A stretch of DNA of 64,000 nucleotides. Source: Rotaria sp. Silwood1 (Eukaryota > Rotifera > Eurotatoria > Philodinida > Philodinidae). Under the pieces are notes generated by a model. That model did not search any database. It was not told the DNA's origin and worked only from the letters and a program-made list of their open reading frames with translations. A program made the position numbers and the translations under genes. Numbering within the stretch: position 1 is the stretch's first letter; each line of letters begins with the position of its first letter. This document shows positions 24,751 to 38,900 of this stretch, one piece after another. Location of the stretch: assembly GCA_905250075.1 (NCBI GenBank), contig CAJNOP010000012.1, positions 1,956,529 to 2,020,528 of the forward strand. The letters run 5' to 3'.

Positions 24751-27639
24751 CTCATTTTGTCGGAAACAGCCCATATACAAAAGCATCTAACTCGATGAAT
24801 TAGATCGTTTAGACGTAATCAGTCTTTATATAGCTAGATAAAATGATTATAAAATTGTTTGTTTTTCTTTTGAACGTTTATGTTTAGCTTACATGCCAAA
24901 TCATCAAAAGGCATATTTCATCCTGAATATAGTAAGATATCATTATAGAAAGTTTTTGATGATGTACAAACAAAATATACTCATAAATCTATCACAGATT
25001 CATCAATAATAGATATACATTTATTTTTATTTATCCCAACTGTTTTTCCATTATCTATATGTAATCTTTATCTCTATCTAAGTGGTTCTTGATCTAATTA
25101 TCATACTGAACAACATAGAATTGTTCACCCATGATATCAACAATATTTTTTTATCAGATTATTGGGATATTATAGTTGTTTGCCTAATGGATAATGATTT
25201 TACATGTATACATAGATTACGGGAACTATGTTTGTATAAGTCAATATAAAAAGATGAGCTCACAAATACAAATTATCATTAGACTTTCCTCATCAATTTT
25301 TTTTTGATACTAAACATTCTCGTTGAAATCGATCAGAATCCAATACACTTTTACTTATCTATAGTAAAAATGCATTTAGAATCTGACGATAAAATCTGTA
25401 GCAATATGTCTTGTTTGGATTATTAATATTTATAATGTACAAGGTTTTCCATACTCAACCAAGTTTTATTCAGAATATTTTAAATAAAATGACTATACCT
25501 ACAAACATTCGGCTACAAATTGTTTTCACAAATAATCAAATTTGAGTTATGAACAATCATAAAAAGAAAGCCATCAGTCAAATTGAACAAAGAAATACCA
25601 GAGAAAAATGACACTAAAGAGTTCTTTCAAGATTTTTATTATAGTAATATTGTAGCAGATTGAGTACATTCTAAACGCTCTTGAGTACTCAGGATGTGCA
25701 TTACGACAGTCATAAGCAGCCGTATACAATATCATAAATGATCATATATGGTCATATACAGAATAAATTACGACCGTATTTCATTGTGCGCTATCGTATT
25801 TACATATTTTTCTTACTTAAGAGAAAGGACAGTCCCACCTTAGACACAAATTCTTATTTTATTATTAGTTTTAGCTTACTCTTTCAACTGTTGTTCGAAT
25901 CGGTCTAAAGAAAATAAAATAATTTAACTAAAAATATATACCTCATTTTCATTATCTTGTTCGAATTATTCTAAATAAAAAACGAAACTGTTTTTTTTTA
26001 ATATTTTTATCATCATATTTGTTGCTGAATCTAGCACGAAAAATCTATGTGCTGATGATAGGGATATTTTCGACCTCGGTAATAACACAAGTTACTGAAA
26101 TTGATGTTTGTAGGGAAAATGTATTGACATCAAATGTCCTGGTAGACTGTTGAATATCACACTTAGGAAAATAGTTCGATAAAATAAGATTTCTTCGGAT
26201 TTCGACTCTGAAGTACATCAAATTTTGAGCAACGTTTTTCCTTCTATGAAGGAATTCAAAAATTAGTTCTATTCGATTAGCTGTATTCTTATATCATTTA
26301 CTGCTATACGAAATTTTTCTATAGGTATGTATGACAGATGATATCTACTAAAGATTACATTGAAATAATGATTAAAAATAGTAACGAAAACCAAATAATC
26401 TTATAGAAAATTATATGCAGCGTCTTTGTTCAGATACAACTCCAAAACAGTAGATTATGTATTTGACTTCATTGTGCTCGAGTATAAATAAAATTAAAGA
26501 AAGCTTACAAATTTTGAACAATTCGAAAATACCATTATTTATAATGAAACGAGATGTTAAATTTAATTATCATTTAGAATTATGAGAAAAAATAACTGGA
26601 TGACTTTTATAGATTAATTCCATATACGTATTAATTATTCAATTAAATTAAAACTAAGAATCAAACAAAAATAAACTTGAGTTATTGAATATAATAAACA
26701 CTGAGTGTTTTTTATTTTAGACAATACCTACTTGTCCTATTGGTATTCAAAGTTTTTATACAGTGGCAACGTATAAAAAAATGTTTCTTTTAAGCGGGAT
26801 TCTCTCGATATTTCCCGATGTTAAAATTAAAAGTTCTGTGATTTTTTATTTTTCATCGCTACTATTGCTTCGAAGTGTTCTCTGCTAAATGCCATATAAA
26901 TAAGTGCTCTTCTTTGCTAGTTAGTTCTTTTATTAAATCCAACTCTCGAAATCCCTAGCCAAAAAAACTCATGTTTCAGTTATTCTTTGAATGCAAAATT
27001 CCTTTAATAATAAGGACTACTAATCATGGACCCCCTAACACTATTGAATATGACTACTTTTCGACCAGTATATTTGGAGGAAAAAAGTCCTGATACATGC
27101 AGTAATATGTGTTTTTCTCTAAATCAATTTTTACACAAAGACCTACAGAATCGACCTTGCTTCTCCGACGTAATAGATTCGAGCGAGCTGAAACCTTTTT
27201 TATTACAGTTATTGGACACTGTTTGGAGAGTATTTTTTTCCTGTTTTAAAAAATATTGCATCGTTGATATTTGCCAGATATTAAAGAACAAGCTCTAGCA
27301 AAAAAGTATTTATTTTTGGTGGCACGCTCAGTACTTTGATCTTTTTATTCGAATGAAAGGATACAAAAAGAAACCAAAAAACATAGGAACCCCAAACAGT
27401 ATCTAGTATCAATAGAAAAATGTTTCAGTTCTATCGAACGTATTTCGACTGAGAAACCGGGCTGATTTTTTTTACCCTTTGTGATCCAAATATTTCCTTA
27501 AGAAAAGCATTTACGAATTCGGAATTTATGAAAAATTTTGCTCTACTCATCGAGATCTATGTACCCTGATAGTTCTAAATATTTCTAAGGAGTCATTTTT
27601 CAAAAACTGCAGACAGGGCGATCTCAGTAAATCCTCTAA
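24751..27639. other. Repeat-derived or decayed AT-rich DNA
   Basis: No intact gene is supported. Pieces near 24870-25140 read as short coding-like stretches broken by stops, which suggests a decayed gene, but I cannot name a family. A 90-codon frame at 27026-27298 has no known domain. The rest is uncharacterised AT-rich sequence. Confidence 0.35.
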
Positions 27640-28010
27640 CAAAAGTCAATTTCTTCAGAAAAATCCAAATTGAGATAAATGTATGGGGAGATAGTCCAAG
27701 GTCTGATCTTTCATGAATGACATGATTTTTGTATTTAGCACGATGTTTTCTTCAAAAATTTCTGATGACTTCCGTCACCTCCTACTTGAAAAATATGTTT
27801 TTTTTGTCGGAAAAAAATGGAATATTTTTCGCTTTCTTGATCTCACCACCCACAACTCTCTGTGACTTTTCATTCCATATAGTTAACTTTTTGTTTGTTT
27901 AAAAGAGTATGTCAAGATGTAGGCCATGATAAAGCCTCTTTTTGTGAATTAAGTTTTCTGTTATTACTTAAAAAAAAAAAAACTTTTATAATTAGAGCGT
28001 CATTTTTCAA
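27640..28010 (-). repeat. Dispersed repeat family, copy A (reverse orientation)
   Basis: Read on the minus strand this segment is colinear with about 42446-42740, sharing for example CATCTTGACATRYTCTTT, TTTCAAGYAGGA, TTTTTGAAGAAA and TCATTYATGAAAGATCARAC. The last part also matches about 35700-35850. Its flank at about 27846 carries ACCACCCACAA, which recurs at 5970 and, reversed, near 39773. The copies are diverged and non-coding. The related stretch at 42337-42495 has its own inverted arms, suggesting a foldback element. Confidence 0.6.
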
Positions 28011-28029
28011 GTCATGAACTTTCTTCTCT

Positions 28030-28620
28030 TAACAATTATGAATTAACGATAAAAAGGGCTCTAGTCATATCTTTCAAACAAAAAGAAGCTAAATATATAA
28101 AACGAAGTCCTACAGAAAATTGTAGTTTACCAAATGACCCTTGTTTGTTGAATATTTCTGAAAAACATTATGATTTAATGCTGAAAATTTCAGAAGGTCT
28201 GAATCTATGACTCAATAATCATATTTGAAGAAAAAAAATTTTTAATGATAACAAAAGTCTGGCGCTTGATTCAATGCACCAAGGTCCAAATGCATTATTG
28301 ATTATACGAAAGCTTTCAACATTTTATTTTACGATTATTCAACAATTTGCTATGTTATATGATATAATAAAAGGTTGTTCTAATGGTTTTATAATCGAGC
28401 ATTATACGTATTATGCAGCATTATTTCATGATAAAACATCTTATTAATAGTTGTCTTTATTTCAATATGATACGTAGTTTTGAATTTAATTTTATCAATT
28501 ATACATATTAGAACGTAATACAAAATTTCTTTTAACTACAACAATAGTATTGATTGGTCAAAATAAAATTAGAAATAGTTATGAAACATTACGTTCTCGT
28601 AGCACTGCTTTTTTGTAAGT
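28030..28620 (+). pseudogene. Decayed AIG1/GIMAP-like GTPase fragments (tentative)
   Basis: Several short in-frame stretches read like AIG1/GIMAP domain pieces separated by stops. At 28255-28360 the translation SLALDSMHQGPNALLII resembles the family's GPHAFLLV block after the G3 motif. At 28510-28617 TIVLIGQNKIRNSYETLRS resembles a worn P-loop (IVLVGKTGxGKSxTGNxIL) in which GxGKS is lost. The order (G3-like piece before the P-loop-like piece) suggests remnants of more than one copy. A coding-looking stretch at 28040-28208 (ENCSLPNDPCLLNISEKHY) precedes them. The family call is tentative; decay is clear because no continuous frame exists. Confidence 0.3.
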
Positions 28621-31600
28621 CTTATTGATCGTCTTTCATATTTTTTTTGCTTTATAACTTTTTCGGATTCAATAGATAATATGAAAGAAGTTTGGTTTTT
28701 TAATAATAAAATTTACTAAGCTTATTTTTGATTTCTATTGATATTTAAACATATTTTAAAGAAAAATATCTAAGGCATATTGTTGAAGTAGTCATCTTTG
28801 ATCATTTCGTTCAAGATCCTTTCCAAGAAAAAAAACCAAGAAAAATCTACATATATTATTGAACAAATAAGAAACATTCATGTCGTTTACATATTTTATC
28901 AAGTGGAAAATTGCCATAATAAGTATCGTTTATTGGTCAACTCAAACTCTATGATTATTAGCTTAAACAAGAAGTTTTTGGTTTCTAATTAACATTTTTC
29001 TATAAAGATAGACGAACTTAATATTAATATCGATCTCTATTAAAGTCTTAATATTACGGGATATACTATGTTTAGATAAAAGATCATATATACAATAGTG
29101 TGATTAATATAAATAGTTTTTGGTTGAAGTTAAAATGACCTTCTTATGTTTTATTTTCTTAATGAGCTTCTTATGTAATAGGGAAAAATTATATGTTGTC
29201 GTAGGTTAATGTAGCACATATCCGAAAAGTTAGTTTAAAAAATATTATCTCGATGACACGACGAAAGTAATAAATAATCGAACGAAAGAAAAAAAAATGC
29301 GAAGAATATTTGTCAGGTTTGATGAGTCAAACAAAACTATTTATCGTTTAATAATGATTCAATGTATTTTCGTTTTTATCTTTGTTTTAGTCTGTGTTAG
29401 GTAACCAAATATGATTGAATCATTATGTTTGTCAATGTAACGAATCATTTCTTCTTTTCTTTTTCTACCACTCGATGAAATGGACTGGAATCAGTTGGTT
29501 TTTTTTCTTTTTCTTCGACGAATATTTTGATTTCAATATTTATAAAAAAAATTTTTGGTGCTAATACATTTTCTCATTCACCTGTTTAATTCTTCGCCTA
29601 CTAAAATATGCATATTTTATACGAACACAGAATCACGTGAAATCATTTAGAACTTGAGTGCTAGACATTCATCACTTGAGAAACAAACATAGTCTCATTC
29701 TTCTCTTCTTTTCCTGACTTGCTCGTACGTCCCACAATCATACTGCTACATCCTCTAATATTACAACGCAACATGACAATTTTCTTTGCTGTTTTTCTGT
29801 CACCACTGCCTTCGTGTTTGTGGGCGATGGCACTCTGTTGTTGTTGTCGTCAAGTTCGCATTACATGTCGTGTATAGAAAAAGAGGAGAAAAACCAAAAA
29901 AAAAGAGAAAAGAAAAAGAAAATAAGAGAAAAGAATCGACACAACAGCACGACTAAGATGACGCGGGGACTCAGAGCAACAAAGAAATACTGAAGTAGTG
30001 TTGATAAGATATGAGACAAAAGAGAAAGAAAGAATGAGCTTTTGTTTTCCTCTTTTTTTTGCATATTGATTGGACAAATAAATAATAACTTAACAAAATT
30101 ACGTAAGTAGCTTTTTGTTGATATTTTATATTAATTTAACTAAATAAATATAATAATATCCTTTCAAATAATAGACAACGATAGCCATGATATTCCTAGA
30201 TAAATTAACAAAAGTTCATCAGCACAGAAAAAAGAAAAGGTTATTGTTCAGTTCATTCGTTTTTTTCTATGTTAACTAATTAGCATGGAAGTAGGTTAGA
30301 TAAAGGTATAAAGAATATATATTATTATCGACTGCAAAAATGCACTTTTTATTTTATTGCCATATAAATTTCATCCTTCATTAGAAAATATGAAGTGAAA
30401 GTGTCAACTTAGCATCAGTATTAATTAATATTCATTTAACACATTTCTATACTAAAATTATAGAAATAATTTCATGCATTTATGTTAGTGTTAAAAAATA
30501 TAATTGAATACTTTTGTGTTAGTATTAAGTTAGCTTTCGCATTATACGAATGACGATCGTGACTATGAAAATTTTTTCCAGATAAATCAATTTAGCTCGA
30601 AAAAAGAGCAGTTTTTGTTTACTGAAATGGTCGCTGTACTGACTATATTAGAACATTCTTCTGTTTGTATTGGATTTATGTGAATATGAAGTTAGAAATA
30701 ATCATTATAAGTACGTATAACGGCGCATTCATATAAGCCCGATACGAACATAAGTGTTTTCTAATCTTGTCTTTCGTGAGAAGATTTCCGAAAACAGAAA
30801 ATGTTATTGCAATTGAAATAATTGGTCTGCAAAAAAGTTTACGTCGTGACCATAGTTCTTGTTTGGGTCATGTTAACACAAGCTTAATACTAATACAAAA
30901 GTATTAAGATATTTCTTTTTAACACTAATTTAGTCATGTTAGTAGTGAATAACCATTAGTGCTTAGCTGACACTGCTGATTTAGACCTATTTGAATGCGT
31001 TCTTTATTAAAGAAGTTATTATACTCCATTTCTTAAGTGAAAAAATAAAATGAAAAATAGAATGTAGTTAGTGGTGTCAGATGGTTGTTTGTTTTATATC
31101 TTAGTCTACGATCTAGGTCATCATTCGAAGGTTAGTCTCTTATGGCCTTGATGTTCATCATTTAACGCCATCTGGAATTTTATTTTTTTTAAATAATATA
31201 ATGATCTACTAAATGCGAATTATATTCAAATTCAGTTTATTGTTTTTATTTAGCTAATTGAATAAAATTTTAAATCTAGCGACACCTATAAATTATCGTT
31301 ATCTTTCACTTTCTGAACACTATCTATATAATAATCTGGATTATACCTGAGATTTTAATCGTTTTAATTCAAATATATGTATGGTTTGATTGGTACGATA
31401 GATAATTTTGTTTATTTAAAATCGTTTTTTTTTTATTTACTTCATTTATTGAGTCATTTATCGACCGTTCTTGACAGAAGTCAGTATTTATATTAAAGAT
31501 TAACGAGGGTCTTTTTTAAGAACAAACATATGTATACACGTATTATTTTTGAGGATATTATCTTTCTTTATTCACCATTGATAACAACATTGATATTGTA

Positions 31601-32082
31601 TGTCTTATTTAATTGCTGAACAAGCACATGTGTTTTGTTAAAAGCATTGATAGAACAATATTTTCACCCTATTAACCTAGGTTTATTTGTCTCTTCTCTT
31701 TTTTTTTTTCATGTTCTCTATTCATATATTTCTTATTTTTTTAGTTGAGTTTCTCTTCCTACGTTTCTTTAACAAATACACAGACACAGACACACGCACA
31801 CGCATTTTTTTATTCTTTCCTTTCTCTAGCAGGTACATACACAACTTCAGAGGAATAAACCAGTAGAAACTAATAGACACGTAGTAGTAACGGGAAAAGG
31901 AATAAAGACGTGATCCATTGTTTTTTCCAAATCTGTTCTTCTTTGTTTTTTCTTTCTAGGTTTTATTTATTTTTGTTATTTTTGTTTGTTTGTTGCTCTA
32001 TTCTGTATTTACATGCATCGTCGAACAGTGATCTTCTAGTCCACTTTTATTTATTTATTTTTCACAAGTTAAACATATTATC
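28621..32082. other. Intergenic and probable 5' region of the ELM2-SANT gene
   Basis: No gene is supported. The minus-strand frames at 29850-30077 arise from a purine-rich stretch (about 29876-29940) and are low complexity. A TTAGTATTAA-type motif recurs around 30410-30560 and 30880-30970, with stretches such as TAATACTTTTGTGTTAGTAT. The last 400 bp before 32083 are pyrimidine-rich and hold a short CA-rich run (ACACAGACACAGACACACGC, about 31780), probably promoter or 5' UTR of the next gene. Confidence 0.4.
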
Positions 32083-32895
32083 ATGCATTCTACAACCGGT
32101 CAAACATCATCAACAGTATCATCATCTTCAAATTCTGCATCATCGTCATCATCATCTAAAACAACAACTAATATTGAACAATATCATTATCCACCTATAT
32201 CAACACTTCGTCGACCGAGTCGACCAAGTAATATTGATTTATCTGTATTCGATGTAAATAATAGTCAACAATCAAATGATCCTGGTATATATTCAGCACC
32301 AATATGTCATTTAAAACAAACTCATAATACAAATCAACATCATCCACATCATATACAACAATCATCTTTAATTTTATCACCTCATCCACATACGGCTACA
32401 TTTCATTACCAACCACCACCACTACAACAACAACATATTCAATTATCTTCTCATCATCATCAACAACAACAACAACAGCAACATAGTATTCATCAATATC
32501 AACAACAAGCTCATCATCATCAGCAACAACAACAACAACATATACTTGATCCTTTTTCTCAACATCAACATACACCTCATACATTTCCATTACAAACATC
32601 ATCAAATCATTATCAACATTATTTTCATTTTCCACCATCAACACAAAATCTTGGAACAACAAATAATTCAACACCACCAGCATATAATCAATTAACATTA
32701 CAAGTAAAAATAAATAAAAACTAAATAAATATATATTTCTTTTTCTTTTGTAAAATAAAAAGGCTAATGTAACAAGTAATGGTCATCATTCACCATTAAA
32801 TCATCGTTCAAATCCTGTATCATCATCAACAACAAATACAAGTCAACCACCAACACCAACACATAATAATCGTTTACTTGCTGTACAAATTCAAG

Positions 32896-32926
<31 letters not shown>

Positions 32927-35900
32927 GTCTAATCCAGTTTTAAGTCCATTTATGGTTAAACGAATGAATGAAGGAGGAAATGTTGTTACATCAATGAATA
33001 TTGATGATGATGAAGATCCATCAGCTTCCATAGATGCTCTTGTTGGTATGTAAAAAAAAAACTTTTTTTCTTTTAATTATTAATCCATAGAGGATTTATT
33101 TTATAATTAATAGAAAGAAAAAAAGGATTAGATAAAAACTAAGTCAAAAATGTTTCGACAAATAACGCCTACATTGAAAGTATCAAGCAAAAAGAATTCC
33201 AAAATGTTTTAATTTTTTTTTATTATTCTTGAAACGCTTTTTCAATCAGTATATAGAAAATAACCAGAATATTTTTAAATGCAATTAATAAATAAATATA
33301 TGACACAGAAGAAATAAAAGTAGTCATTTTATATCATATGACTGTAACGCTACGCCTATCAGGTGTTATTAGATTAGGTTTAACAGTTTTATTCGTACCT
33401 CTGACATTCATCGTCATGATTAAAGTATTCATTTTCTTTTTCGTATTAAAAAAGAAACAGTGCAAAAATTTTTTTTTTTGCTTTCTCAATAATTAAAAAT
33501 TCAATTTTTAAATATAATTTTTTTTCTTTAGCTGATGTTGATTCAAATTCCCAGGATTTACTTGATGATCAACAACATAAATCTGTCGATGAAAATAAAA
33601 CAACATCGACAACATCATTAAATGAATCTCGAGCAAGTACAACATCGCCATCACCACATTTATATCTTCGTAGTACATCACATATTTTAACAACACCACC
33701 AAATCCACTTGCATCAAATGATCATCCAGATAATCAATTAACAGTTGGAAATAATTTTCAAAAAACTTTTAGTCCTATACATAGTGCTGGTTTTGAAATA
33801 CCAACAAATCATAATGTACAAATATCATCATCATCAACAACAACAACAAGAACATCATTTTTTACATTTGATACAAATGTTCTTAAAGAAAATGATTTAA
33901 AAAGTCATTTAAATGATGAAAATAAAGAAGATAATCAAGATCCTATGACAAAACCATTAATTATAAATACAGATGAACGATTAAATATAATGTCAACTAA
34001 TGGTTTAAATCAAGATGATAATAGTAATCATAGTTCGACTAATAGTAATAGTCAAAATACATCATCAAGAACTCTTAGTCAGATTTTAAAATCATCAGGA
34101 GGTTAATTTTTTAATTTTTTAATTTATTTATTCTTTTTTTTTTTTCTAAATTTTTATATTATATAGAAAAAAATCGATTATCTTCATCATCAACTGATAT
34201 GAAAGGATCCCCATTAAGTTCAACAAATAATAAATCTCAAACAACAATATCGTCAATGTCACCTCCACAACAAACAAATCGACATTATTGTACTCATCCT
34301 GAATGTACAAAAGTAAGCCTAATCAATCATTGTTTCAATAGAAAAAGAAACGAAATTTTGTTTTTTTTTTAGATATTTGCTAATAAAAGTGCATTAGCTA
34401 AGCATAAACTTACACATTGTCAAGATAGAAAACATAAATGTTCAAAATGTAATAAAGGTTTCAAACGACTTGATCATCTGTAAGTTAATATTTAAATAAA
34501 TATATAAAATATTTACTGAAAGTCTTACTTATGAAGAAAGTAAAATGGCTCTTGAATATTTCAAATCTAAATTTTCATCCAATTGCATTTGTATATGAAA
34601 AAAATAGATATTAAATGAATTGAGTCTACGACATAGTTGAGAAATAACAAACTCAACGAAGTTAAATAATTAATATAAAACTGTCATAAAGTCAGAAATA
34701 AAAATAATTTTCATCACTTTTGATGATTTCTTTACTGTGTTTTATGAATTACTATTTACATTAACAATCAAAGTACATATTCAAACATTATTTATTTTAT
34801 TCTTGTCATTTTTCAAATGCACACAGTCTATTGAATATTTTGAATTGATTGAATAAAATAAACAGTTGTCAAATGTCAGAAATTCACAAATTTGAAAAAA
34901 AAATTTGCTTTCTATTTATTTAGTGTCGTAGGATAGAGCACATCGAGTTATCTATCAAAAACTACTTTTCCAATTATTGGAAGCAAATTTTTCATGGAAA
35001 GATCGGAGAAAAAGACTAAGTTCTAAACATCATGATTAAAATCATTCATTATTACAGATATGTAGATATTTTTTCGCTTTATAGAGCATTACAAAGGTTA
35101 TTTCGTGAATCTTTAGACAAAGTTGACCAAAAAAAACTTTATTTATATAAAGTTCTTTTTGTGATCAATTTTGTCTAAAGAATCACGAAATAACTTTTAT
35201 AATGTTCTACGAATTGAAAACAATATTTACATATCTACGATAATGACCGACTTTAATGGTGGTATTTAGAATTCAGTTATTTATAGGTAACTCAATGTAT
35301 TGTATCCAACAACACTAAGTATCAGGAACATTCAAATCACATGAAGTTTTCAGGATATATTCGAGCTGTGGTAAAGAAATTATACTAAAATTTTCTATGA
35401 ACCTTCATTCTATGTATTTCGTATTTGATTTTCCTTTAATAGAGTCGCTTATTCACATTTTTTAATTTTCACGTGCAAATATATTTAATGTATCAAAAAA
35501 TGACATTCCAATTAGAAAAGTACTCTTACATAATTCTAACAAAGGTTAATTCATAAAATGAACTCTTTCATGCACTAAGCCTTTAACTGTTCTTTCAAGC
35601 AAATAAAAAATTAACTATAGAAGAATAAAGACTCAAAAAGAATTGTGGATTACGTGATGAAAAGAACGAAAAACATTTCCTGTTCCGTCTAAAAAAAGAC
35701 CTATTTGTCAAATAGGTGATGACATAAATTATCAGACATTCTTGCAAAAAGAAAGGAAGTGCCGAATAAAAAAAAACCTCATGCCGTTTATGAAAGATCG
35801 GACCGTGGGCTATGCCTCCATATATTTAAGTTAATCTTCATATTTCAGTGGAAAGTGCTCTAAGTTGATAGGTTTTTAATCCACACGTATTATTGTAGAT

Positions 35901-38900
35901 TCATCATCATATCTAATAGCTTTTTTGAAAACATATTTATTGTAAAACTATTTTAAATAATTAGCATAGCTGACATAATATATTCCCTTTTGAGATTATT
36001 CTATGATTTATTTTGCTCTAAATCTTAAGAGTAAAAAAATTAGAAATTATAATTGATTTTATTTCTTTTTTTTCTCTTTTAAAGTCATGGTCATATGTTA
36101 ACACATGAAGAAGAAAAGCCACATAAGTGTCGTGTACCAGATTGTAATCGAACTTATTGCGATGCTCGATCATTAAAACGACATATTGAAAATGCTCATC
36201 AAAATATCTTAGCTGCTATACATCAAGGTGGACATGATGAATATAGAAGTTTTCTACCTGAAACAGCATTTGTTAAAACAAAAGAATTTAGTAGTGATTT
36301 TTCAATTGATTCTATTGATCATAATTCACCTCGTTCATCATATATTGATAATGAACAAACATTTCATATGAATCAACAAATTCGATCAACAATTGGACAA
36401 AAAATAATACCAACATATACGTATGTTGATTTATTAGATTTTCTATTTAATAAATAATTATTATTTCATTTAGATTTGACGAAGAAAAATGTATTGAATG
36501 TCAAATTTGTAAAAAAAGTTTTAAAAATGGTGCCGCACTTAATGGTCATATGCGTTTACATGGTGGATTTAATGATGTATAATAACAAAAAGAATTTTCT
36601 TTTTGTTTTTGTTTTTAAAATTAATCTATTTTTTTTTTTTTTTTTTTTATTTTAAGAAACAAGCAACATCACCTTCATCAACAGAAAATATACCGAAAAA
36701 AAAACGTTTAACACAATCCATAAGTAATGAACATCGTCCAATAAAACGTAAACGACCTAGTTCTCCTTCAACATCAAATGATTCCAATGTATCATCATTA
36801 TTTCCATCAACAATGCCAATTAAAAACGAAGAAGAAGATATTATTGTAATGCCATCAACATCAAATACAACTAATAATATTTATCAACAAACAATATATC
36901 CAACATTACCACCATGTTCAGATGTATTACATCATCGTTCATATGATCGTATACCATCATCACGTACACGTTCAATATCATCATCTGTTATTCAACATGA
37001 AACAACTCCATTAATACAATATAATATTAAAAATCCAATGAGTGTACAACCAATAACAAATATTTCTAAACAAAATCGAAAACAAATTCCATTACCATTA
37101 TATTTATATGATAAAAATAATAATCATCATTATGGATTTGATATACGTACAAATGATGAATCAATTCATAATAGAATACATATACCAAATAGTACAAATA
37201 ATTCATTAAATATACCAAGTGGAATATTAAGATTTGATCATTTTACAAATCCAGATATGTTTTCAAATGTAACAACATTACAAAATCATGATGATAAATT
37301 TCGAAAAACTTTATCAGCTGATGAAACTTTTAAATATTATCATCATGATAGACAGGTTAATATTTTTATTACTATTTTAACTAAATATTAATGTACTATG
37401 GATAGAGATATAACGGTAATGATGATCATTGAAATGACTGGAAATTTATCAATAGCACATTCGTCATTGATGAAAGTCTTATTGAAAAAATTTCAAGATT
37501 CCGATCATCGATGCCATTCACTGTAAATCAGTGTACCTGTCTTTAATAGAGTACTGTACTAGCCTAGACATGTACGTATAGAACAATAGTGAAGATGATG
37601 ACCTAAGACTCGTTTCAATCTTTTTCAGTTGGATAAAGTTTATTTCAAGAAAATCGCTAAATTTTATAAAACATAACTAAACTGTGAGAACTAAGTCATT
37701 AACTGTAGGTAAAAATTTATCAATCGAAATATATATTGATTAATTTCCTCTTTTTCAATGCAAGCAGTTTCATCGTGTTCCATGTTTTATTCGTGTAAGA
37801 TATTATGCTAACAACTTTTCTTTTTTTTCTTGAAATGATGACGTCAACCGAAAAAAATCGAAACTAACCCAAGATCACTATAGTTTTATCATGTGTTCAC
37901 TCTTAATCTAGTTCTACATGTCCAGAGAACTGCACCGTCACTAGTACATTTCTAATTGTCGAATCTAATTTTTTGACTGTGAAAAGTTGTTTCGTCATTA
38001 AAAGAAAATTGTTACTGAGAAGAGCAGTCAATGATTATTTTCATAGGAAAAATCTTAATTGAAATAATTCCTTAATGATAAGAATAGAAAAAGAACTATA
38101 TGAATGTTTAATGTAAGTCCAATATTTCCTTAAAAGTCTACTTTCATAATTACTAAACAATGAGAGCTGGATGTCGAATGTAGTTCTGGTTAATATGTGT
38201 ATCTGTTAGACGTTTCTTTTCTCGTAGAATTTATTTATAACTCTGAAAGTAGCATATTTTTCTTCGCTACTAAACATATTAAGGATAAAATTATTACAAT
38301 TAGAAACAATCATCAATAGAAAAGAAAACATATTTATGATAAAATTTTAACATAACAGGAACAAGTAAAAGCTAATTCCTAACGAGATAATTCACGATTT
38401 ATGTTATGATAATTGCAAAAAAACGAATTTTTGTATGATAATTTGAAAAACTCAGTTGTTCTAAAAAAATTAATTTAGATCAAGTGACAAAATGATTCGA
38501 AATCTTGGTCTATTCCAAGTTCAACCCATTGTATCATCAACATACATATAAAAGGGGCCTCGGCAAATGATCAATCGTCTTTCAGATGAGTTTTATCTTA
38601 TTAGACAGATCCTGATAAAACTAGACAAAGTTTAAAAGGATTTCTATCTATGGATCTTTCTTCATGAGACATAGCTATTTTAGTGAGTTTTTCAATAAAA
38701 TGCAATGATCCTTCAGACATCACCGTTCATCTATTGAGCTCTACCTTTGAACAGTGGAAGTTTTCAATTGAACTAGTTCTCTGTGGAATTGTTAGATATT
38801 CTAGTATCTTTCTATCACTAGATACAAGTAGTGAAAATATCGTATTGCGAAAAAAGTTAACGTTTTTCTCATATCTTCTCTCGATAATCGATTTTGATGA

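Noticed and set aside
29850-30077. Two overlapping Phe/Leu/Ser-rich minus-strand frames
   Set aside because: They derive from a purine-rich low-complexity tract and show no conserved domain.
32396-32698. 100-codon minus-strand frame rich in Val
   Set aside because: It is the complement of the CAA/CAT-rich poly-Gln/His exon of the zinc-finger gene; the composition is a shadow of that exon.
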